Shown here: positions 11,240 through 24,284 of the stretch, piece after piece
How positions within the stretch are numbered: position 1 is the first letter of the stretch
Layout of the letters: each line of letters starts with the position of its first letter
Source of the DNA: Paguma larvata
Taxonomy: Eukaryota; Chordata; Mammalia; Carnivora; Viverridae
Direction of reading: 5' to 3'
DNA: 64,000 nt
NCBI GenBank assembly: GCA_030068075.1
Contig: CM057827.1
Span: forward strand, 71,252,500 to 71,316,499
The notes under the pieces: model-generated
Told to the model about the DNA's origin: nothing
What the model saw: only the letters and a program-made list of their open reading frames with translations
Databases searched by the model: none
Program-made: the position numbers and the translations under genes

Positions 11240-14200
11240 TCATTACAGCAATTTTAGTAATAGGAAAAATGTAGAAGCCCTCTAAATTTTCAATCATAAG
11301 GAACTGATTAAGTCAACCATATGTCTATGTTCTTAGACATAATTTTAATGTGGCTCATTAAAAATACTGATTAGGAAAAGTATCTAATAACATAAAGAAT
11401 TGATTACATAATGTTAAAAAATATACAAATATGTATATGGAGTATGATTACATACACAGAGCGATAATCTATACATTGAAAAAGAAAACTGAGAAGGAAT
11501 ATACCAAAACGATAACTATGGTTGCTTTTCTGGTGGTGGTCCTGATTTTCTTTCCACTCACGGAGGAAGAAGAGCTCACATCATCGAGTTCTAGCCTGAC
11601 CAGTGTAGACAATATTCCCAGTGTAGGCATCCATGTGAACTCACTCTGACAAGGATGTTTATTTCACTGCTGAATGGTAGTCAAGTATCACAAAGTTATT
11701 TCTACTATTGAAATATAAGTGTTTTCTCTCTTTGCCACAATTCTGCCCTCTTTTCTGCCTGGGCAAGTTGATGTTCTCTGTGTGCTCCACCTGGGCCTCT
11801 TCTTGGACATACTGGAAGAGAAGCGGCTGCTCTGGAAGACTCCAGATTCTCCGTATGATCCACACTAAGCCTCCCAAGAAAAAGAGAACAAACTTCCATC
11901 TTTCATTTTGGTCAGTGTTCCTCAAGTTTTGAAAATGGTTGCTTAGTCTTTAGCTTACAGCTATTATCTCGATTAAAATACAGTGCTTCCTCCTTCCCAC
12001 TCCAACCTGAGAAAAACCAAAGCCTCCATCTATTTTTGTCATTCGCTAAATTAGTGTGAATTAGGTTTCAGGTCATTTTTTGACATCAGGTTTCTGTGGG
12101 AATAGAATGAAAACATATGAGGGATGTGATGGGGAGGAGGGCCAAAGGGAAAGTCACAGAAAAATAAGAATGGGGAACCATGGATGACCTGCTTTTCAGG
12201 TTGCAGAGAGCTTTGGATCACCAAAGACTGGATCATTCCAGTCAGAGCTAAGTTTTTTTTTTTTTTTTTGGCGGGTTCTGCAGGATTCAAGGAGTCTGCA
12301 TTTTTTGAATTCTCATATTTTCTTTCAGAGACCCTAAGAAAATACCCATCCTAATACTGCCCCTTATATTTTGGCGGGAGAAGATCAGGTTAATATCAAT
12401 TCAAGTGATACATACTCTGGAGTTCACAATAGTATTTTATCGGGTACTAATGTCTTTGTGTTTTTTCTTGCATTTTGTCCTTGTCCTTTCTATTTTTCTT
12501 AGCTCTACTAAGTAGGTAGTACACAGTAGGGACCATTTTCTTGGAGTAAAAAAATAGTAAGGAAATCTAAAGACTTAGGGATATCCAGGATAAAATCTCT
12601 CACAACAGAGTACAAAGAAATGACCTTGCGAGGCTTGGCATGAGCTGGTAATGGTATTCTGATCAGTAGAATCCCATTCCCATTGTCCTGCATGTGGAGT
12701 GAATAAAGGTCCTGCTGCACGTGGCTTTGAATGCCTATATGGAGAGCGCTCACCATATGGGTTTCGGAGGGTGAGATGAGCAAGGTCAATGATATAGGAA
12801 GGCATTACGTCAAACTTTTGGGTAGATTTTCAGGTTTTCCTTAGGTCCTTGTAAAGTTGTAATGCCTACTTTATGATTCCTTTAACTCTCAGTCTTCTTA
12901 AATCTTAGTAAACTCAGTCTTCTTAATTCCCAACAGGAAGCATTAAATCCCTAAAATTGCTCGGGAAAAAGTCTCCCAGTCTCTCTTTGAGCAGGTGTTA
13001 GATGATTGACGGGATCACAAGTATGGGAATTTTTAAGAAGCTGATTCTCATGCCCTGCCCTGGGTAGTTGGCGGTTGCGACCCACATCTGTTGTGAACTG
13101 GCCCAAAGCCAGTGGCTTTTGTTCTCTGAATTGGAAAGGAACTCAAAAGTGGGGTGTTAGGGGTACAGGGAACCACAGGATGTGGATGTTCTGGGTCTCC
13201 TATGCCTCTTAAGGAAGATGCATCCGCTGAATTAAACAGCTGGTAGAAGACTGAGTCAGCAGAGGATGTGAGCAGTTTCCCAGCAGCCAGGTCCCACCCA
13301 TTCCCTTAGAACACGGGCTTTTCCAGGTTTATTAGCCAATCTGTGTAGTCTGTTCTGACTGCTGGGATCAGTGTGATGGTGTGAACAATGCTGAACAAAG
13401 AAATCCTTCCTCCAGATGTGATGGAGGACAGGTGGCGTGGGGTGCGGAAGCCAAAAAGCCATGGCAGAACCATCCTAACCCCTCCTGGCAAACAATCTAT
13501 CCAGAGAGAAAGTCATTGTAGGAAGTAAGTTTCTCTACTATTTTTCTCATGAAAATAGAGGTTAATAAATCTCAGTGCAAAACTGTCTCCCCATCCCCTC
13601 CAATCAATCTGCACTGATAGTTGAGTTAATTAGTGTATGTCAGATAGATCTTCAATGTTCATCACTGAATTCTCTGTGCAGAAACACTGTACAGGAACTG
13701 GGAGAAATATATCCAAATGGACTATAAGGTGATTAGCGCCCTGCTTTATACATAGCCCTTGGAGTCTTTGCATTGGAGAGAGGGGAAGATTTTATTCTTG
13801 GAGTCAGATTCATTTACTTTACCTTGAGCCTCCAGACTAACACAAGAGTATGTTGACTTTTTCCAGGTTTCTTTGGGTAGACTAGATCTGCTGTAAATAC
13901 ATAGTAGAATGAAATATGGTATTAGGGGAACAAATGCAGACCAGAGAGTTGGAGTTGTCTATGGTGACAATGCTTCTTTCTTCCAAAGAAGACATATGAT
14001 TGGACAGCTCCTATTATAGTCCACAGAATGGGTGCATTCAAGCCTTTGCCCTGGAGCTTCATAGGATCTATATATCCTGTAGAATCTAACATTTAGTTCT
14101 GAGCCTTTATAGGAGTGATATGTAGATAGCCCAAACTTTTCCTCTCAGTGTGTATGGCAAATTGCAGTGATGAAGTAGCTGGTCCTGGATTTAGCTAGAA

Positions 14201-17030
14201 ACTTTCAAGTCTTTCGGAGTTATGCTCCTGCAAGAGTCACAATATCAATGAAGTTCAGGCTCAGTCCCCAAATGTCGCTCCAGGGACAGATCTCTGAGAA
14301 AAATGCCCACAAGTGGCGCAAGGTGGAGCTAACTTTCTAAACCTGCATGGGTTGGGGTAGGACTGAGAAGCAAGAACAGGAATAGGAAGGGACCTGGTTT
14401 GCGTCATTTCCCTGTTGAGATGCAAATGATCTGGGAACAATTATTGTGGGGGATGTAAAGCTCATGATGAGGATGAGGGAGGCTGGAAGGAAGAACTGAA
14501 GAGTGGAAAGTTTGCAGGGTATCAACACTCTGTGAGTAGATTTCAAAGAAGAAAGTATGATATTATAAGGAGGAAGTTCAAGGATCAAGATTAGAGAAAG
14601 ATATTTAGAAATTGATGCTATAGAAGACATTAAGTGAACAATAGGTATGGAACAATAATTCTGAGGGTATTTTTTATTAATGTCGTACTGTCCCAAAGTA
14701 GTCCAAGCTTGAGCTCTTTGCTTCTGAGAACTGCCTGGGATAACGAAGACATGGGAGAGGAAATCTCTCCATAGAGATTTCTGAAGAAATTCAAAATTTT
14801 AACTTGTCCATTGACCTTGTAATGGAAATAAGAATGCACACGAAAGCCCTTTGGGAATTAGCTTCAGAAGGGAAATACTAGAAAATACAAATAAGCCCAG
14901 AGCATTTACAGAAAAAGAGAAAATTCTATGCCTAGAGAATGGTCAGATTTAACATAGTTTGGAACATATAATTTTCTATCAGAATATTAGTAACAACATT
15001 TCAGTAAACTCGGGTCTGGATGCCTTGTGATGAATAAAAATGGCAGCTGTTATTTTGTGTGAGTTCAGAGAGACACAGGACAATTTGTCTGATCCCTGAT
15101 TCTTTGTTTAGCAGAACCACTTGGCTCAGAAACACATTGAGATATCTTGTGTTTTTCAGGTCCTTTGTTTGTGAATGCTGTTCAGGGCTGTTATACCTGA
15201 GCACCTTGCCTTTTTCATCATGTGTATGTATGACGTGGGACCCCTGTGTTGGAGACACAGATGACTTATTTGCAAGCCTTGCCTAAGACCTAATTAATGT
15301 CAGTACCTCAAGTAGCTTACAAGATTGTAGTCTAAGGCTATGCAAAGGAAATATAGACTTCCTGATCTTTTTCTTACTGTCCCAAAATATAATCAGATAA
15401 TTCTCTGTCTGAGTACTTGGGAGCCAAGTTACTTTCTTGCAGAAACATTCTCAAGAGTTCCTTTAGAAAATCTAGGAAAGGGTAAGTCGGAAGACAAGCT
15501 ATAGCCTAAAGCCCAAGCTGCTGACTTGAGCACAGATGGGAGAATGTTAACAGCCAAGAAATATGAGGTCTTTGGCTCCTTTCCCAGAACTGCCAGGCTA
15601 AGACCTTGGCAGAGACTCAACAGGAAACTGAACTCTATTTGCATATCCTTTTATACATGGGAGATTAAAAGCTTCAACCTTGAGTGATCACAGTTTTTGA
15701 GAATCATGATGAGGCATTAAAGAGAAGGAGGAGTGTCTCAAGGGAGGTGAGCTGGAGGCGAGGCAAGGTAGGTGTGAGGTTAGCAATGACTTTCAATCCC
15801 CTTTGATTAACCATGAGTGTATTTCATTTAGTTCTTTTTAAAAATTTTATCCTCATTGGGTCACATAAAGGAATCAGCCAGGCAGAAATCTGTGCTTCCC
15901 AATCTTGGGAATCTGTCAAATTTGATCTCTTTTGTCCCTCTTCCTGGGCAGGGAGCTATAGTCGATTGTTGATGGTGCTTAAGGGACCATCGAGATCATT
16001 TAATATAAACTCTTCATTGTACAGGTGAGCATCTGAGGCTCGAAGAAGTTCATTGACTTTCTAAAGTTATACAAAAGGAAGTAAGAGTTCTGACTCCCAT
16101 TTTTTTTTTCAACAGGTTGCTAGCTCTACTTAGGAGGTGGAAATTTCCCCAGATCTCAGATAGCTTCTTTCCAGCATGTGATTTGGCACAGGTACCCTTC
16201 ACTATCTTCTCCCATCAGGAAATGCATTTCTGACAAGAAAGCAGCTTTGATTTTCCTAGCTTTTCTTTCCAGTTCCCCTGGATAAGGTCTTTATAGTTTT
16301 TTAAAGGAAGAAGCCAGGGCACTGAAATGGGGGTAGGGGATATTTATCGCTGGGATTCCTTTAGGGGAATTGGGTTTTCTTGGCCAAGTACTATAGTGAA
16401 AACTAACCCCATGTAGGCAACGTGATCAGCATGATTATGGCCAAGGTTCATAGGTTACAGCCCCATCTTATAGGGTCATTTGTAAGGGTGGGAAAAGATC
16501 TCTCAATTCCTAAAAGGTGCATTAAATGTACCCTAAGACTGGGGAAGTACTGCAGGAGAGTGTCCTCAAAGCTGGGTAGAGCGGAACTTTCTGAAGATTG
16601 AGAATTTAGTGACTGGACCTCTGGAAAAGAGGAAGCACTGATAAGAACTGTAACAGACCTCATACTGCCTCAAAAATGATGACTTGTGCATAACTGAAAA
16701 GGACCAGTAAGAGAAAGTTCAGCCCGGGCAGGCACCACGGGCTGGAGACTGAGGTGGGAAAGTGCCAATAGACATGCCACAGAAGCTATCAGTCTTGGAT
16801 GTTAAATGTAAGGGTAGACTCATGGGCACTAAACTGGAAATAGTTCTGCCTTCCTTACTTGACTTCCTTTTACAGAGTAAGGCCTACTGCAGTCAGAAAG
16901 GACTCTGGGAAGATTCAAGGCCCACTTTTTTGCCCACAGATATTATTTAAGAAATAGCTTTTAATAAGCTCCAGAAAAAGAAGACTCATAAGTGGTGTGG
17001 CACAGTATGTTCAAAGGCAGGCTTCCTGGG
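11240..17030. other. No gene seen
   Basis: Nearly 6 kb of unique sequence with only short frames. A poly-T run lies at 12253-12269. A MIR3-like piece is possible at 15985-16110 (AGGGACCATCGAGATCATTT ... ACAGGTGAGCATCTGAGGCT). No V, D or J segment could be recognised by eye. Confidence 0.5.
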
Positions 17031-17235
17031 CTTGTGTCCAAGCTCAGCCCTCACCAGCAGTCTGACCTTGAGCAATGCCTTGACCTCTCCTTGCTTCAGT
17101 GCCTTCATTTGTAAAATTAGGGTAATAATGGCAATGGTTGTTGTGAAGATTAAATAAGTTAAAACATGCAAACTGCTTTGAGCAGTGACTTGTAGATAGA
17201 AAAGTAGTCACCACGACTGTGGGCCATCAGTTATT
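17030..17235 (+). repeat. MIR SINE fragment
   Basis: CAAGCTCAGCCCTCACCAGC, CTTCAGTGCCTTCATTTGTAAAATTAGGGTAATAA (read as separate short matches) and TTGTTGTGAAGATTAAATAA follow the MIR core and tail. Confidence 0.75.
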
Positions 17236-17744
17236 ATTACTAGTACCTCTTTACAGTTATTGATGATTTTCATTTCAAGCAGATTTTCATTTTTAACTTC
17301 TTTTGGCTGAAATCTCAGAATGTTTTCTCTTCTTCTCAGTTCCTAGGAAATGAGGACTACTGATCATAAAGTCACAGAGGGTAAGAACTGGAAAGGACCT
17401 CAGGCTGTATCAATTCTGGCCTCTTTACCTTATATAAGTGAGCCTGGGGAAGGAAAGTGATGGGTTCAAGTTCTCCCAGGGTAGAACTAGGTTTCGAATA
17501 CAGCTTCCAGTCTAGTGGGTTTCTTTCCCAATGTGTAATAACTCTTCACATGCCACAATTCAACACTGTTTAATTTCTCCAAGACTTACTCGGGCTAACT
17601 CAGGAACTTTCCAGGACTGTGACCCTGTAGAAGGACCTGACTGGTACTGATTATAACATTGTCATTCTTACAATCTCATAGAACGTCATTTGTTTTCTCT
17701 TTCTTTTTTTTATTCTTTTATATATCGTTTTATTTTATTAAAAC

Positions 17745-17960
17745 TTAAAATTTTTAAAAATGTTTATTTGTTTTTGAGAGAGAGAGACAGAGTGTGAGTG
17801 GGGAAAGGGCAGAGAGAGAGGGAGAGACAGAATCTAAAGCAGGCTCCAGGCTCTGAGCTGTCAGCACAGAGCCTGATGCAGGGCTCTGACTCAAGAACGG
17901 TGAGATCATGACCTGAGCTGAATTCTGACGCCCAACTGACTGAGCCACCCAGGTGCCCCA
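17745..17960 (-). mobile_element. SINEC element
   Basis: Antisense SINE: AATGTTTATTTGTTTTTGAG, GGGAAAGGGCAGAGAGAGAG, GAGCTGTCAGCACAGAGCCT and TGAGCCACCCAGGTGCCCC. It is the first of three consecutive SINEs in the same orientation. Confidence 0.92.
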
Positions 17961-17972
17961 TATTTTATTAAA

Positions 17973-18153
17973 ATTTTTTTTAACGTTTATTTATCTTTGA
18001 GAGAGAGACAGTGCAAGCAGGGAAGGGGGAGAGAGAGAGGGAGATACAGAATCCAAAGCAAGCTCTAGACTACAGGCCTTGCACTCACAGACTGCGAGAT
18101 CATGACCTGAGCCGAAGTAGGATGCTTAACCAACTGAGCCGCCCAGGTGCCCC
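17973..18153 (-). mobile_element. SINEC element with internal deletion
   Basis: Antisense SINE: AACGTTTATTTATCTTTGAG through TGAGCCGCCCAGGTGCCCCT. The CTGTCAGCACAGAGCC segment is missing. Confidence 0.9.
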
Positions 18154-18154
18154 T

Positions 18155-18377
18155 ATATTTTTTTATTTTAGAGAGAGAGTGAGAGACAGACTGACAGAGA
18201 GAGACAGAGAGAGCATGAGTAGAGGAGAGGAGCAGAGGGAGAGAGAGAGAGAATCTTAAGCAGGCTGCATACTCAATGCAGAGCCTGACACAGGGCTTGA
18301 TCCCTCCACCCTGGAATCATGACCTGAGAGGAAATCAAGAGTCATTTGCTCAACCTATGAGCCACCTAGGCGCCCCT
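18155..18377 (-). mobile_element. SINEC element
   Basis: Antisense SINE: TATTTTAGAGAGAGAGTGAG, ACTCAATGCAGAGCCTGACA, AATCATGACCTGAGAGGAAA and GAGCCACCTAGGCGCCCCT. Confidence 0.88.
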
Positions 18378-18929
18378 GGTTTTCTCTTTCTTAATAGCAT
18401 TTTCATACTGTTGGCTTCATTTATTTTTGGGGGAAAAAAAAAGGAGAGTGGAATTGGTGTTTGAATGAAAGGCAGGCTCCAGCCATTACTCCATCCATTC
18501 CTCAGCAGGGAGGATCAGAGGCACTGCATGGAGACAGAGGCAGGGAGTGAGGAGCAAGAGTCCCTGAGGAGTGGGGCTTACTTAGGTTGAGATGAGTGAG
18601 AGGGAGCACAGCCTTTCTTCTTTATACTGCACTCTTGCTGTGCACTCAGTATGATGCTAGGCTCCCATAGGAAGGACCCAGGGCAGGGTTTGAGATTTCA
18701 AGGAGTTTCTATAGAAAGAGGTAGAAAGCAAAGGTAGAACTGTCATCAAGCCCTTTGGAATTCATTGAGGGGTCTTTACTGCCACAGCAGGAAGAGACTT
18801 CTTACTGTTCCATCCACAAGGGTGCTATGCAGGGCTCACCTTGGCTTGGAGGAGAGAGATCTTCCAGCTGACTGGAAATACAGGGGTGGAAGGGTGCCTT
18901 CCTGTGGCAGCCAGTGTCAGGGTGTGGTG

Positions 18930-19085
18930 TAAAGAGAACTTGATCAGGATTTGGGATACTGGGATACCTGCACTCTTATGGCTTTGCCAACAGCTGGTTG
19001 TGTGATGGTGGGAAGTTCAGTTAATTTCTCCATTCTTCAGTTTCTAGTTCTTCAACTGAAGAGGTTGAACCAGGAAGCGGTGAAA
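18930..19085 (+). repeat. MIR SINE fragment
   Basis: GCTGGTTGTGTGATGGTGGG followed by TTAATTTCTCCATTCTTCAG matches the MIR core pattern (tgtgtgaccttgggcaagt...ctctctgagcctcag type). Confidence 0.6.
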
Positions 19086-19099
19086 GTTTCACACTGTTC

Positions 19100-19238
19100 C
19101 TTTACAGAATCCGAAGCAGGCTCCAGGCTCTGAGTCGTCAGCACAGAGCCCGACACGGGGCTCGAACTCACAGACTGCGAGATCATGACCTGAGCTGAAG
19201 TTGGCTGCTTAACCTACTGAACCACCCAGGCGCCCCTG
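19100..19238 (-). mobile_element. Tailless SINEC head with target-site duplication
   Basis: Antisense SINE body and head (ATCCGAAGCAGGCTCCAGGC through CCACCCAGGCGCCCCT) without the CT-rich block or A-tail. It is flanked by a perfect 12-base direct repeat TTCACACTGTTC (19088-19099 and 19240-19251), so the truncated copy appears to have inserted in this form. Confidence 0.88.
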
Positions 19239-19258
19239 ATTCACACTGTTCTAACACT

Positions 19259-19281
19259 CTGTGTGTGTGTGTGTGCGCGCA
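19259..19281. repeat. (TG)n microsatellite
   Basis: Short TG/CG dinucleotide run. Confidence 0.85.
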
Positions 19282-20717
19282 CATGTTGTGGGGGTAGCAG
19301 TAGGGCTGTTGAGCTGAGGAGGGTATTCTTCACATGTAACACTTGATGGTTTGGATGCTCAGAAAGGGATGGGCTGTGAACTCAGAAATTTTTAGGCTGA
19401 TTTTTCCTATGGAGGCAGATGATTGCTGTGCCTCTGCTCTGATTTTAACTTATGGTGCCAGTTACACTGGCCCCTTCATGGTTCTTTGTATCTTTATTTA
19501 CAAACTTGGTGCATGAAAAAAAAAACCCTCCTTCCTTTCTCTAGTCCGCGGAGACAGTTAATCCTCCATCAATCCCTCATGGCTGTAATATGTGCTATGC
19601 AAACACGGTTGAAGCCTTTATGCATGAGGAGCCTTTGATGTGACAGAACTTCTGACAAGGCAGACTTGGGCTACGTTTCCTTGATGTTGTCCCTGTGGGC
19701 GCTGATTTTCCTTCTCGCTGCCTCTGAGTGATGTTACTCGCTTTTGTCAGTTGGCGAGTAAAGATGGAAACTAACTCTGGGGCTAACCCTGAGCCTTGTA
19801 GTTCTAGCACACTCAGAAGCCCTGGAGGGTGAATCCCTAAAGCTTTGTGGGAAATTGTGAAGACACTACAGCTTTCTCCACAGTGACTCCAAATCTCCCA
19901 GGTTTATCTTGGGCTGGCTTCCTAGAGATGAGGAAAAACCAAGAACCTCGCTGAGGTGAACACATGTTTTATTTAGCTTCCCTGTCTATTGGGACCGTTT
20001 TTGGAAGGTGGCTCAATCAGCAAGCACAGATGAGGGTGCAGATTCTCTCCTGGGGAAGCTGGTGTAGAGTCCTCTTGGGGACCAGCAAGAAAAATGCATC
20101 ATCTGACTCGTATACTCTCTTTTTATGGCTGGGAGATACTCATCAACCTATAGAATGTGGTCACGTAAGTAGGAAGAGAAGGCAGACAGCTTGATGTTAT
20201 GTGTCCCATATTCCATTTGTCAGTAATGCAGTTCTGCCATTTTCCCTTTCAAGTTCTAAGTTTTGACCTTTACAGGACTGCTTCCTCCCCATTTCGTGCT
20301 AATCAATGGATTCCATCACTTGGTTTTGAAAAACGAAAGTCTGAACTACCAGTGAAAGAGCTCTCAGCAAGTAAGAATGAAAGACTGTTGCCTGTTCCCC
20401 CAGGGCTACAGAAAAGCTGGCACTATTATGGGTCACAAACCTGGACATGAAAATATTACCTCTAACTGAAAAGTCTGGCAAATATTCAGACTCCAAATAT
20501 TACCCTCCCTGCTCTCCCCCAAGCGTTCGTGGAAATGGGACCTTCTCTTTGCAGCCTTTCTTGACTACCTGATTTAAAGTGATTGTCTTCCCCAGACTCC
20601 GAGTAACATCCTCCTCTCTCTTCCTGCGAGTCTTCTTCATGACACCTGCCATCACCTAACATGTATTATCTTACTTATTTTCCTTTGTGTTTATTTTCAC
20701 TAAAATAAACGGTAGAG

Positions 20718-20932
20718 ATGGGTGCCTGGGTGGTCAGTCCATTAGGTGTCCAGCTTCGGCTCAGGTCATGATCTCGCGGTTCATGGGTTTGGGCCCGTGT
20801 CGGGCTCTGTGCTGACAGCTCGGAGCCTGGAGCCTGCTTTGGATTCTATGTCTCCCTCTCTCTCTCTGCCCCTCCCCTGCTCGTGCTCTGTCTCTCCATC
20901 AAGAATAAATAGACATTTAAAAAAATGTAAAA
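20718..20932 (+). mobile_element. SINEC element, full length, feline type
   Basis: Sense SINE: GGTGCCTGGGTGGTCAGTCC, CAGGTCATGATCTCGCGGTT, GTCGGGCTCTGTGCTGACAG, CT-rich block, AATAAATAGACATTTAAAAA tail. Confidence 0.93.
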
Positions 20933-20934
20933 TA

Positions 20935-22110
20935 AACTGAAGAGCTTCTGAGTACTGTATATACCCAGTGCATCTAGACAAGTACCTGGCACATAGTAGG
21001 TATTTAATAAATTGTTATTTCATAAAGAGATGAATGCTGTTACCGTTCTCTGAACGCAACTTCAGTCTCCAATGCTCTAGACTTTGTCTTGGTCTTTTTT
21101 CTTAATAATGGGTTGCCCTAGTAATATATTTATACTGACATTTCTTGCTCTGAAAGTTATAAATACTCATGAGGCTTTGCCCTTAAGCCAGAAAAAGATA
21201 ATTTAAACTTCCCTACTCTCCCACACGATGCAAGTAAATAAAAAACTTATGGCTATTCGATTTCTTATTTAAACATAGAGTTGAAGAATTTGCCATGTTT
21301 AAGTTAGCACGAGCAACTACATCTTGGCTTGATTTCCTTTATCCCGTCACCAGATCCTTTTCCTACTGAGTGCCCCATGCTGGGCGCCCCCTGCTTCACT
21401 GGCTGACTGCCTTTTGGGAGCCCTTGAACATCCGGAGAACTCAGGAGTTGATACACGCTACTGTACACTGTCATCTTTTCACAGTGCATGTACTTGTGCA
21501 TGTGTGAATTGCTAAAAGAAAAAAAATAAGACCCCCAGGGATTCTACATTCTTGAAGAATGCCAGAATCAGGTGGTGGTAGTGATTGTAGTGGAGGTAAG
21601 CGGGACTACAGGGTTGGGAATCACTCTTCTGTTTAGGAAAATGTGTTACTATGGTTTTTGGTTACAAAATGGCTTGCCCCCGCGTGGAGAGAAAGTTTAC
21701 AAAACTCCTTTGTGAAGTAAAGTAGAAATTTTCAGCTTTTTCCTGTTCAAGACTCAAGGCCTGGGACCTTAGGAATAAAAGGATGGGGGTGAGGAAAGGC
21801 GGCAAAGGGGAATGCCTACCCATCCTCTCTTTTTATCCCTCTCATAGGGAATGTTCAAGAAACATAAGAGCATTAATGTCTGCTCTCCAAAACTAAGTTA
21901 TTTGGTGTTCTAGAGGACTCTATTATCAACCCTTTAGAAAATCTTGTTACGGTTTATAGCACTTTGTTAGTGGACAGGCGAGGCTTGGAGAAAGCATCTC
22001 AGAATGTAAAGTTAGCACCAGTCCTGTGCACGATCGCACCTCCAAGCATCCAGCCCAGCACAGGGTACATAGCGCTCACTCACTAAATACTTCATTCATT
22101 TACTCATTCA
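20935..22110. other. No gene seen; CTCF-like motif at 21384
   Basis: An L2-like tail is possible at 20940-21030 (CTGGCACATAGTAGGTATTT, AATAAATTG). Otherwise unique sequence. Confidence 0.5.
21384..21397 (-). promoter_or_regulatory. CTCF-like motif downstream of the V cluster
   Basis: The minus strand reads AGCAGGGGGCGC within GAAGCAGGGGGCGC, a strong right-hand CTCF core with the initial CC missing. It lies 10 kb downstream of the last V relic in transcription order. Confidence 0.4.
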
Positions 22111-22115
22111 ATGAA

Positions 22116-22323
22116 TTTTTTTTTTAAGTTTATTTCTTTGTTTTGAGAGAGAGAGTGTGAGTGTGCATGTGAGCAGGGAAGAGGCAGAGAGGGAGAGCAA
22201 GAGAATCCCAAGCACTGTCAGTGCAGAGCCTGATGCGGGGCTCCAACTCACGAACCACAAAATCATGACCTGAGCCGAAATCAAGAGTCAGACGCTCAAC
22301 TGACTGAGCCACCCAGGTGCCCC
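22116..22323 (-). mobile_element. SINEC element inserted in an older repeat
   Basis: Antisense SINE: AAGTTTATTTCTTTGTTTTG through TGAGCCACCCAGGTGCCCC. Flanking text (ATTCATTTACTCATTCAATG on the left, TTGTTGAATGCCTGTTTTGT and CATGGAGTTTACATGCCAGT on the right) is one older repeat split by the insertion. Confidence 0.9.
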
Positions 22324-22324
22324 T

Positions 22325-23290
22325 CCATGCATTTGTTGAATGCCTGTTTTGTGCCAGACTTACTCCAAGTGCTGGAGTTAGGGCATTGAGCAAAACAGAC
22401 AAAATCTCTACCATCATGGAGTTTACATGCCAGTGGAGAGCTAAATGAGAAATAAATAAGTAAAATATACAGCACATCAAATGGTGATAAAAGCCGTGGA
22501 GAAAAATTAAGCAGGAAAGAGAGATGGTATTTGCTGGAGGAGTGACTGACGTGCTCTGATGAAAAAATTACAGGTATAATCCTACCATTTCAATTAATAT
22601 TTGGGGGCAATATGTTGAAATGAAGAGTAGGAAAGAAGCCTCGAGTCTGGAGTTGTTCTGTTTTGTTAGCAAGGCAGAGTTATCCGCTGGCACTTCCTGT
22701 CTGAGACATCACAGCAGCTAAGACTCTACCTAAAGCCTTAATTCACTGCAGTGCTTTCTGGTGTCAGTTTGCTCATTTTGAATGCAGAGAACCGGAAATG
22801 ACAGGTTTTGAACCCTTTTGCTGCCTCCGTATAAGTATAATAAGTCAATAAAAATGGAAGAGACAAACTCAGGCACTTTGCCGCACAGTAGAGATATCTA
22901 TGGCTGGTAAAGTTAGCCATCCTGTGCATCTGTCAGAGACCCATAGAATTTCTCACGTGCTCTTCGCAGTAGCCCCAAACCCCTGTATCTGCCATTCTAG
23001 GCAGGCCCCTGAGAAGGAAAGGAGCAGGCAGTGAATACATTAGCACCCCAGAAACTCTTAAGGGAATCCAACGAGATATCACCTTTGACAAACATCAGAG
23101 GGGAGGAATACGCGGGTCTGTTTCCTGGGAGAAGAGCTGCTGACCTGGGGGTGGGGCTTAGGAGTCTAAGAGGTAGGGGGCTGGGTAGCAGCTGTCTTCC
23201 TGCAGCGGAGGGCGGGGGAGTGTGGCTGGTGGGCATCTCCAGACAACAGCCTGGAAGCTGAAATTGCAACTGGTGTTTTAAAACAAGGGA
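22325..23290. other. Older interspersed repeat remnant (to about 22480), then unique sequence
   Basis: No exon with V-type landmarks. The minus-strand frame at 22738-22929 contains YLYCAAK but lacks every other V feature. Confidence 0.5.
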
Positions 23291-23291
23291 G

Positions 23292-23488
23292 AAAGTGGGG
23301 TGCCTGGATGGCTCAGTCAGTTAGGTATCCTACTTTGGTTCAGGTCATGATCTCAAAGTTCGGTGAGTTCCAGCCCCGTGTCAGGCTCTGTGCGGGAATA
23401 TGATACTCCCTCTCTCTCTGTCCTGCGTCTGCTCATGTTCTGTCTCTGTCTCTCAAAAAATAAACATTAAAAAAAATAAAAAATAAAT
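23292..23488 (+). mobile_element. SINEC element with target-site duplication
   Basis: Sense SINE: GGGGTGCCTGGATGGCTCAG through CTCTCAAAAAATAAACATTA and an A-rich tail. The perfect 12-base duplication AAAACAAGGGAG lies at 23280-23291 and 23489-23500. Confidence 0.93.
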
Positions 23489-23699
23489 AAAACAAGGGAG
23501 GGAGAGATGGGAGATGGAAGGAATTAGGTATCCCCGCCTCTGCTCCCCTCTTCTGGGGACTGGACAGGAGTCAAAGACAACCCCTGCATCACTCGATGAC
23601 TGGATGTCACACACTTGTTCCCAGCCATTCTGTAACTCAGATATTGTCAGGTGATACATCTCTTCAGTATATCCCCCAACCCCTAGCCCAGTGCCAGGA

Positions 23700-23850
23700 C
23701 CATCAGCCTTCAACTCAGACCCAGATCCTGGCTCTGCTGCCGTAAACTTAAGTCAGCCACTCAGGCTCAATATCTGCATCTGTAAAACAGGATAAAGAAG
23801 TCTACACCTGCGAAATGGCTGCATGTTGCTGACACTCAGTAATTGAGTTC
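23700..23850 (+). repeat. MIR SINE fragment
   Basis: CCAGATCCTGGCTCTGCTGC, GTCAGCCACTCAGGCTCAAT and CTGTAAAACAGGATAAAGAA follow MIR. Confidence 0.65.
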
Positions 23851-24284
23851 GCTTTCTCCTTGATTATCCCATTTTATCATGTGCTCTTTCTTATGATAAG
23901 TAACATCTACTGAATAGCTACTATGTGTAATGCAATCTACTTTCTATCGTTCCCTTTTTCCAACAACACGGTGAAGTTGGAATTCATTATCCCCATTTCA
24001 AAGATGAAGAGTCACAGATGATTTTAGAAGACAGTGTGAAGCTTATGCCAGGTTCACAAAATCTCAGAAAACATTTGAGAAGTCGCGTGGGACCACTGCT
24101 GCATTGTCCTAGTTTCTTGACAGATGGTCACAGATCATCAGTTTGAATAGGTCTAGTGGTGAGGGCACAGCCCCCACTGTTCCTTATTTCTGACATATCC
24201 TGGAGACTGCCTCCTCTGTGGTACCTGCCCTGCCCTGAATCACATTCTGTGTCCTCCAGTGCAGACTCTAGTGTCTGAAATCTG

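Larger units (their letters stand above)
18380..20715. other. No gene seen; MIR fragment, tailless SINE and TG run listed separately
   Basis: Outside the listed repeats this is unique sequence with short frames only. Confidence 0.5.

Noticed and set aside
22738..22929. Minus-strand frame containing YLYCAAK, resembling the end of a V exon
   Set aside because: No first Cys, Trp, FR3 pattern or leader upstream, and the nearby CAAAGTG has no nonamer at 12 or 23 bases.
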